A DNA stretch of 64,000 bases, from contig NZ_SMOD01000013.1 of NCBI RefSeq assembly GCF_004353905.1, positions 1 to 64,000 of the forward strand, given 5' to 3'. The position numbers and the translations under genes were made by a program. Under the pieces are notes generated by a model, which did no database searches, was not told the origin of the DNA, and worked only from the letters and a program-made list of their open reading frames with translations. Each line of letters opens with the position of its first letter. Within the stretch, counting starts at the first letter, position 1. Shown here piece after piece: positions 58,882 to 64,000 of the stretch. Source of the DNA: Paraburkholderia guartelaensis (GTDB lineage: Bacteria; Pseudomonadota; Gammaproteobacteria; Burkholderiales; Burkholderiaceae).

Positions 58882-59619
58882 CTAGAACCAGCCGATCATC
58901 CGATACACATAAAACTGGGCAACCCCAATCGATTCGTGAAGCGCGGTTTCGGCGGACTTGAGATTCGCTATGCGCGGGAGCAGGCCGCGCTCGACGCGGC
59001 GCACGTTGGAAACCGCGGGCAGCGGATTCATCTCGAAGCGCCGGAAATCGAGCATCGCACGGCGCATCTGGTACGAGGACGTCACGAGCAGGAGCGTTTC
59101 ATCGTTGCCCGCACGCACGATGGGCGCGACGTTGCGCGCGTTCTGATACGTCGTGAGGCTCTGGTTTTCGAGCACGAGATCGGTGCTCGGCACGCCGGCG
59201 CGCAGCAGATAGGGCGCGTAGTTGTCGGCCTCGGCGCTCGCATGGTGTTCCGGGTTGCCGCCACTCACGATCACGCGGCACGTGCCGCCCGCGCGTGTGC
59301 ACTGCGCGTAAAGCTCGGCAGCGAGGACAATGCGTGCATAGACGTCGCGCGCGGGGACCAGTCGGCCATCGCGGAACTTGGTGCCGCCACCCAGCATGAT
59401 GATGGCGGTGCGCGCACCGAAGTGCGCCGGGCCGATTTTCGCCTGATCGTAGGGAGTGCGATACAACTCCGGCTGGGCGAAATCGAGCAGTACCCCGGTG
59501 AGCCATCCGGTGGCGAGCAGCCAGAAGACCGCGGCCGCACAGGCTGCGACACGCCAGCGCGCGCTGCGCCACAGCAAGCCGAGCGCAATAAATAGCGCAA
59601 ACAAAACGATTAGAATCAA
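58882..59619 (-). CDS. YdcF/ElyC-family (DUF218) membrane protein
   Basis: A 245-residue protein. Two N-terminal membrane spans (IVLFALFIALGLLWRSA and VAACAAAVFWLLATGWLTGVLLDF) precede a DUF218 domain starting IIMLGGGTKFRDGRLV, with ARIVLAAELYAQCT, VIVSGGNPEHHASAEA, NYAPYLLRAGVP, LENQSLTTYQNARN and LLLVTSSYQMRRAMLDFRRF. E. coli relatives SanA, ElyC and YdcF are tied to envelope integrity. The reaction is unknown. It is a single gene with an AT-rich leader. Confidence 0.88.
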   Translation of the reverse strand: MILIVLFALFIALGLLWRSARWRVAACAAAVFWLLATGWLTGVLLDFAQPELYRTPYDQAKIGPAHFGARTAIIMLGGGTKFRDGRLVPARDVYARIVLAAELYAQCTRAGGTCRVIVSGGNPEHHASAEADNYAPYLLRAGVPSTDLVLENQSLTTYQNARNVAPIVRAGNDETLLLVTSSYQMRRAMLDFRRFEMNPLPAVSNVRRVERGLLPRIANLKSAETALHESIGVAQFYVYRMIGWF

Positions 59620-59890
59620 TTTGGATGAGGTAACGTATTGTTTTCGGGAAAATGCGCGTCCAACCGACCTTTGCGCCGCGAGCGTGGCGCGGCGTTGGCC
59701 GTGCGGGAAGCGGTGAAGCCGCTTTCACGGGGGCCCGGATAACCTGCAGTCCCTGCCGCTGCACAGCGCACGGATAGGGCGCGTGGGCCCGCCAGGGCAC
59801 AGACTGCGCCGTTCTCAGGTCCGCATTGCGCCGCAGCCGGCTCGCGCGAGGCTCAATGATCGCAGGACTGCATTTTAAGAAAGAAGTGAG

Positions 59891-60205
59891 ATGACCACGT
59901 ATTCCAACGAAGCAGTACTCGAAGCGCTGAGGCGGGTGCAGTATCGGCAGGTCCCGTGGGCGCGTCGTCCTGAAGTGTTCCAGTATTTGCGCGATCTCGG
60001 CATGATGGATATCGTCCGGCAGCGCACGGTTGCGCCGGCGCCGGGTTTCCATGCGCCGGTCGATATCGCGGTGCTGACCGATCGCGGTCGCGCCGAATTC
60101 GCCCGGCTCGCACGCGACGAGCGCACGGTGCAGTGGAGCGCGCACCGTGTGGCCGACTACGTCGCGGAGCGCGTGCCTCAATCCGGCCTCGAGGCCAGCC
60201 AGTAG
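59891..60205 (+). CDS. Hypothetical 104-residue cytoplasmic protein
   Basis: An unrecognised protein with a helical N-terminus (TTYSNEAVLEALRRVQYRQVPWARRPEVFQYLRDLGMMDIV) and a later LTDRGRAEFARLARDERT, which resembles winged-helix regulator ends. The layout could be a small wHTH DNA-binding protein, but I cannot confirm it. The ATG at 59891 follows AAGAAAGAAGTGAG. Single gene, no identifiable partner. Confidence 0.6.
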   Translation: MTTYSNEAVLEALRRVQYRQVPWARRPEVFQYLRDLGMMDIVRQRTVAPAPGFHAPVDIAVLTDRGRAEFARLARDERTVQWSAHRVADYVAERVPQSGLEASQ

Positions 60206-60228
60206 TACCCCGTTCTCTTCGTCCCGCC

Positions 60229-60260
60229 AAAAAAAAGCCCGCATCGAAAGATACGGGCTT
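60229..60260 (-). terminator. Intrinsic terminator of the 95-residue exported protein gene
   Basis: On the minus strand, AAGCCCG (60254-60260 complement) pairs with CGGGCTT (60235-60241 complement), with an inner ATC/GAT pair and a tetraloop, followed by eight T residues (A-run at 60229-60236). Confidence 0.85.
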
Positions 60261-60442
60261 ACCGGAATTACTGCTGCCACGCTGTGCTTGATGGCGTAAG
60301 GGTAGACCGCACATGAAGCGCGGTGGTTCCCTGGGGCAGGGTATATGCTGAGCCGCGACGTGCCGATAGCCTTGCCGGCTTCCATCATCGTTGCTCTTTC
60401 GTTGGTTCCGGCAGTCCCCTCGATGGTGTTTCGCTGGCCGGC

Positions 60443-60730
60443 TTACCGCCGCTGCGTCGGTTCCTGCCTCTGCGGCGCACTGCGGCGGGCATTGTCCGCA
60501 ATGTCGCCGCGCAAGTCGCCGCGCGGCACTGGCGGTTTGCTCGCGTTCGGGCCAGGCGCTACGGGCGGCATCGCGCGCGCGCCGGTACGCGAGATCGACC
60601 ATGTCGGTACGGAGGCATGCGGCGGCTGGGCCGCGGCGCTGAACGACACGAACGAGGCGGTCGGCGCGAAGAGGGCGAGGGCAAACAGCGAAACCATGAT
60701 GCCCCGAATGTGCAGGTTCATGGATTTCAT
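60443..60730 (-). CDS. Small exported Pro/Ala-rich protein
   Basis: A 95-residue protein with a signal peptide (IRGIMVSLFALALFAPTASFVSFSAAA). The mature part is short and disordered-looking (VPTWSISRTGARAMPPVAPGPNASKPPVPRGDLRGDIADNAR). No family recognised. It is followed by a terminator at 60229-60260, about 180 bp after its stop, so transcripts probably extend past it. Confidence 0.5.
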   Translation of the reverse strand: MKSMNLHIRGIMVSLFALALFAPTASFVSFSAAAQPPHASVPTWSISRTGARAMPPVAPGPNASKPPVPRGDLRGDIADNARRSAPQRQEPTQRR

Positions 60731-61016
60731 GGTGGTTCCCCGTCAATCCAGTTTCTTGACGTTAATGGACATGCTTCTAAGCTAACGTCGGGCGCGAAAG
60801 CACGCTGTAAATATTAGTAAAGAGATGTATCGCGCGGTGCCGATCGCCTGGTTGCGGGCGCAGCGATAGCTATGCAGTCTGCATACGCTGGAGAGGGGCG
60901 GCGGAATTGGCTCAGGACCGCAAAACGGTCTTTAGCGGCCGCGAAGTGCGGAAGAGGTGGGAGAAAAACACGCCGGGCGCACGCGGCGCCCGGCGGAAAA
61001 GCAGATGAAGCGTGGC

Positions 61017-61418
61017 TCAGGCCATCTTGACCGGCGCGCGCCACGATTCCGGATTGGTCCAGAACGCGCCACGCAGGCGATCACGGCTGGGCGGCGCCGG
61101 CGGCTTGGTCGCCGTGGCGCCGATACGGCCGCGCAGCGAAATTTCACGCCCGTTCGTGCTCAGTCGCTTGACGATCTCCGCAAGCGTGCCGTCCGCCTGC
61201 CACTCGTCGAAACGACGGCGGCAAGTCGGCGGCGAGGGGTAGCGGCCCGGCAGCTTGGACCAGCCTTCACCCGTCGAAAGCACCCAGAGCACCGCGTTGA
61301 CCACAGCACGCGCTTCGACGCGAGGCCGTCCGCGCCGTTCGCTCCGTGCCGGTTCAGCACAGAACAACGCCTCGACCAGCGCCCATTCGTTGTCTCTCAA
61401 ATCGTCGAACAGCATCAT
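61017..61418 (-). CDS. IS5-type OrfA-like protein, probably a stand-alone remnant or domesticated domain
   Basis: A 133-residue protein matching the N-terminal (DUF4096-like) part of IS5-family transposases: FDDLRDNEWALVEALFC, RRGRPRVEARAVVNAVLWVLSTGEGWSKLPGRYP, then RRRFDEWQADGTLAEIVKRL. The DDE catalytic half is missing on both strands downstream, and no terminal inverted repeats were seen. The last 40 residues (EISLRGRIGATATKPPAPPSRDRLRGAFW) are not typical of IS5. The frame is intact, so it may be a retained DNA-binding protein. Start at 61418; a second Met follows at once. Confidence 0.7.
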   Translation of the reverse strand: MMLFDDLRDNEWALVEALFCAEPARSERRGRPRVEARAVVNAVLWVLSTGEGWSKLPGRYPSPPTCRRRFDEWQADGTLAEIVKRLSTNGREISLRGRIGATATKPPAPPSRDRLRGAFWTNPESWRAPVKMA

Positions 61419-61840
61419 GTTTCACCTCAGCGAAGCTATCTCCGGTGCGCTGCCCCGCGCTGCGCACTCTTCATGTACTCCCGGCCGGATGCCGCAGTAC
61501 CAGGCGGGCCCGGCTGGATCGTCCCGGACTGCATGCTTCCGGTACATCCATCGAACCTGTGCGTGCCTTAAAGCGAAAACCGTGCCAGCACGTACGTTCT
61601 CGTCTTGAAGCCGCGTGGCGCCAAGCCCGCGCGGGAGATTGCCAGGGGCGTATAAGACTCGAAAACACTTATCGAGAAAATCGGGAGAATCACCAATCTT
61701 GTGCAGGCAAGCCCGTCCGACGTGCGTTTGCGCCGTATTGCTGCATTGCGGCGAACAATGGTCAGTGAGGTTCATCTACCCGTAACGGTGGGTGTCCGGC
61801 ATAAAATTGCATGAAAACGGACAATTCATGAGGCAAGCAG
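61419..61840 (+). other. Intergenic region before the LysR gene
   Basis: 422 bp, lower in GC than its neighbours around 61650-61700 and 61795-61840. It has no ribosome-site-backed ORF. A 117-codon minus-strand open frame here (61422-61775) lacks coding character. The region presumably contains promoters for the LysR gene and for the OrfA-like gene. Confidence 0.45.
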
Positions 61841-62743
61841 ATGAATGTGACGCTGCGGCAGTTGCGGGTGTTCATCGAGGTCGCCCGGCTGCAGAGCTTT
61901 AGCCGGGCAGGGGACGAAATCGGGCTCACGCAGTCGGCGGTGAGCCGCTGTGTGCGCGAGCTCGAGGCCGAGATTGGCGTGAAGCTCGTCGACCGGACCA
62001 CGCGCGAGGTGCAGCTCACCGACGTCGGCGCGAACCTGATCGCGAGCATTCCGCGCCTGCTGGGCGATCTCGACGACGCCTTGCGCGAGATTCGCGAGAT
62101 CGGCGAACAGCGGCGCGGCCGCGTCGTCGTGGCGGCCAGTCCGACGGTCGCGTGCCGCTTGATGCCCCAGGTCGTCGCCGCGTGCGGGCGGCAGTTTCCC
62201 TACATCACGCTTGGTTTGCGCGACGACGTGCAGAGCGACGTCGTACGCAAGATCCGCTCGGGCGAGGTGGACTTCGGCGTCATCATCGGGCCCTTTGCTG
62301 CTGAGGATCTCGAAACCGAATGCCTGACCACGGACTCGTTCTGCGTGGTCGTGCGCGGCGATCACGCGCTCGCGCTGAGCCAGGAAGTCTCGTGGAAGGA
62401 GCTGGACGGCGAGCGTCTGGTGATGCTGGACTACGCCTCGGGCAGCCGCCCGCTCATCGACGCCGTGATGAGTGAGCAGGGTGTGCGCGCACGTGTGGTC
62501 CAGGAGCTGGGCCATCCGGCCACGGTCTTCGGTCTCGTCGAGGCGGGCGTGGGCATCAGCGTGTTGCCCTGGCTCGCGCTGCCGGTGCCGGCGGGCGCGC
62601 CCTTGCTTGCGCGGCCGCTCGTGCCGCGCGCGGAGCGCACCGTCGAACTCGTGCGGCGGCGCGACCGCTCGCTTTCGCCGGCTGCCGAGGCGGTCTGGTC
62701 GCTGATCCGGCAACTTGCCGGCCAGCCCGAAGCGCAGCGCTGA
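61841..62743 (+). CDS. LysR-family transcriptional regulator
   Basis: A 300-residue regulator. The HTH is at about 3-62 (VTLRQLRVFIEVARLQSFSRAGDEIGLTQSAVSRCVRELEAEIGVKLVDRTT). The effector domain runs from about 92 (RGRVVVAASPTVACRLMPQVVAACG, IRSGEVDFGVIIGPF, LGHPATVFGLVEAGVGISVLPWLALP). The ATG at 61841 is the family start. It precedes the aminotransferase gene by 96 bp on the same strand and may regulate it, or a target outside the window. Confidence 0.9.
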   Translation: MNVTLRQLRVFIEVARLQSFSRAGDEIGLTQSAVSRCVRELEAEIGVKLVDRTTREVQLTDVGANLIASIPRLLGDLDDALREIREIGEQRRGRVVVAASPTVACRLMPQVVAACGRQFPYITLGLRDDVQSDVVRKIRSGEVDFGVIIGPFAAEDLETECLTTDSFCVVVRGDHALALSQEVSWKELDGERLVMLDYASGSRPLIDAVMSEQGVRARVVQELGHPATVFGLVEAGVGISVLPWLALPVPAGAPLLARPLVPRAERTVELVRRRDRSLSPAAEAVWSLIRQLAGQPEAQR

Positions 62744-62839
62744 AGCCGCTGTGCAGACCCTTGCAGACGCGGACCTCGTTGCGCCGGGCCGCGCGCTACA
62801 CTCCATGTTTTCCCACATTCTGTGTCATCTGGAACCCCG

Positions 62840-64000
62840 ATGAGCGATTTCGAACCGTCGTCCTCCGTCAGCCTGCCGCGCGAAGCGGTGCGTGCATTGC
62901 GCTCGTCGCAGATCCGCGAAGTGGCGAATGCCGGGTTCGGCGTTCCCGATGTGCTGCCGTTCTGGTTCGGCGAGTCCGACCGCGTGACGCCGCCGTTCAT
63001 CCGCGAGGCGGCCGCCGAGGCGCTGGGGCGCGGCGACACGTTCTATACGCACAACCTCGGCATCGCGCCGCTGCGCGAATCGCTCGCGCGCTACGTGAGC
63101 GAGCTACACGGCGCGACGTCGGTCGACAACGTGGCGGTCACGAGCGCAGGCGTCAACGCGCTGATGCTGGCGGCGCAGCTCGTCGTTGGCGCGGGCGACC
63201 GGGTGGTGGCGGTGACCCCGCTGTGGCCGAACCTCGTCGAAATCCCGAAGATCCTCGGCGCCACGGTCGAGACCGTCTCGCTCAGCTACGGCGAGCGCGG
63301 CTGGACGCTCGATCTCGACCGGCTGCTGGCGGCGCTCACCCCCGAGACGCGCCTGCTCATGATCAACTCGCCGAACAATCCGACCGGCTGGGTGATGACG
63401 CGCGACCAGCAGCGCGCGGTGCTCGAGCATTGCCGGCGCCTCGGCATCTGGATCGTCGCCGACGAGGTCTACGAGCGCCTCTACTACGGCGACGCGAGTG
63501 AGCGCACGGCGCCCTCGTTCCTCGACCTTGCGTCGCGCGAAGAGCGCCTGATCTGCGTCAACTCGTTTTCGAAGGCCTGGCTCATGACCGGCTGGCGCCT
63601 TGGCTGGATGGTCGTGCCGCGCACCTTGACCGACGATCTCAGCAAGCTGGTCGAGTACAACACCTCGTGCGCGCCCTCGTTCGTGCAGCAGGCGGGCATT
63701 GCGGCAGTCGAGCACGGCGAGCCGTTCACGCGCGCGCTGGGGGCCGATCTGCGCGCCTCGCGCGACCACCTCGCCGCCGCGCTGGCGAAGCTGCCCGGCG
63801 TCGATGTGAAAGTGCCGCACGGCGCGATGTACCTCTTTTTCCGGCTGGCGGGCGCGCAGAACAGCCTCGAGCTGTGCAAGGCGCTGGTGCGCGACGCGGG
63901 CCTTGGCCTCGCGCCGGGCAGTGCGTTCGGGCCGCAAGGGGAAGGCTTCGTGCGCTGGTGCTATGCGTGCGATCCGGCGCGCCTCGACGCGGGCGTCGAG
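62840..64000 (+). CDS. Class I/II PLP-dependent aminotransferase (truncated by window edge)
   Basis: 387 codons visible, still open at the right edge. Motifs of fold-type I aminotransferases are in order: SAGVNALMLAAQLV, SPNNPTGWVMT, WIVADEVYERLYYG (PLP Asp and Tyr), SFSKAWLMTGWRLGWMV with the Schiff-base Lys, and GSAFGPQGEGFVRWCYA near the end with the carboxylate-binding Arg. It resembles aspartate or alanine/LL-DAP type aminotransferases of the AAT superfamily; substrate not readable. The ATG at 62840 follows GGAACCCCG. Only the last few residues are missing. Confidence 0.9.
   Translation, partial: MSDFEPSSSVSLPREAVRALRSSQIREVANAGFGVPDVLPFWFGESDRVTPPFIREAAAEALGRGDTFYTHNLGIAPLRESLARYVSELHGATSVDNVAVTSAGVNALMLAAQLVVGAGDRVVAVTPLWPNLVEIPKILGATVETVSLSYGERGWTLDLDRLLAALTPETRLLMINSPNNPTGWVMTRDQQRAVLEHCRRLGIWIVADEVYERLYYGDASERTAPSFLDLASREERLICVNSFSKAWLMTGWRLGWMVVPRTLTDDLSKLVEYNTSCAPSFVQQAGIAAVEHGEPFTRALGADLRASRDHLAAALAKLPGVDVKVPHGAMYLFFRLAGAQNSLELCKALVRDAGLGLAPGSAFGPQGEGFVRWCYACDPARLDAGVE

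Noticed and set aside
61422..61775. 117-codon minus-strand frame between the OrfA-like and LysR genes
   Set aside because: No ribosome site, no recognised motif and weak codon bias. It could be a fast-evolving gene, but evidence is too thin to list.
1..64000. Search for CRISPR arrays, tRNA-linked integration sites, phage genes and toxin-immunity islands
   Set aside because: No regular spaced repeats, tRNA genes, integrases or phage structural genes were found by eye; apart from mazEF and the OrfA-like ORF there is no mobile or defence signature.

Overview
The window is GC-rich, gene-dense DNA of Burkholderiaceae type. The closest impression is Paraburkholderia, Caballeronia or Burkholderia, judged from the hopanoid hpnJKL block, the arginine succinyltransferase (AST) locus with a two-subunit AstA, CbtBA under a cobalamin riboswitch, and MdtABC-type RND pumps. 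Apart from one short IS5-like OrfA-type ORF there is no sign of phage, plasmid, CRISPR or integrative element. I saw no rRNA or tRNA gene. It reads as chromosomal core and near-core DNA, not an island.

Layout: (1) 1-2283, the end of a hopanoid modification operon (hpnJ partial, hpnK, hpnL), joined by ATGA overlaps. (2) 2362-4024, a double-BamE-like lipoprotein and a patatin-like esterase. (3) 4049-4818, a mazEF toxin-antitoxin pair on the minus strand with two palindromic candidate operators. (4) 4869-6712, a CobC-like histidine phosphatase divergent from a cobalamin riboswitch and cbtB-cbtA. (5) 7033-18980, a 12-kb arginine/ornithine uptake and catabolism locus: aotQMP, an AraC/GATase-type regulator, astC-aruF-aruG-astD-astB-astE, and a periplasmic binding protein at the far end. 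The system imports arginine and converts it through succinylated intermediates to glutamate and succinate. (6) 19305-25917, four signalling genes: two EAL-like/HDOD proteins flank a PAS-GGDEF-EAL protein and an HDOD protein. (7) 26080-28173, an exported peroxiredoxin, small membrane proteins and a second double-BamE-like lipoprotein. (8) 28225-36022, mdtABC on the minus strand, with no outer-membrane factor gene beside it. (9) 36421-41352, an IclR regulator, an acyl-CoA ligase divergent from a LysR regulator, and an SDR oxidoreductase, with an orphan terminator and candidate small RNA at 37540-37683. (10) 41422-44800, amtB with a recognisable sigma-54 promoter, divergent from an orphan histidine kinase. 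(11) 44999-50626, a DJ-1/PfpI protein, a GNAT protein with a lipoprotein, an Rrf2 regulator with its NAD(P)-binding partner sharing one operator motif, and a large MscS channel. (12) 50848-55690, a cysteine-dioxygenase-like protein divergent from an Lrp regulator, a FUSC-type transporter and a VC0807-type membrane protein. (13) 55932-64000, arfB, an EAL protein, several small exported or unknown proteins, a YdcF-type protein, the IS5-OrfA-like protein, a LysR regulator and a truncated class I/II aminotransferase.

No single unmistakably new system stands out. The parts most worth a second look are the four-gene EAL/HDOD cluster, a roughly 70-residue Ser/Thr/Ala-rich insert in MdtC, the candidate small RNA near 37.6 kb, the shared Rrf2 operator, and the CobC-like phosphatase that has Cys-His-Ala where the family has Arg-His-Gly. 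All calls come from reading the sequence; no database search was run.
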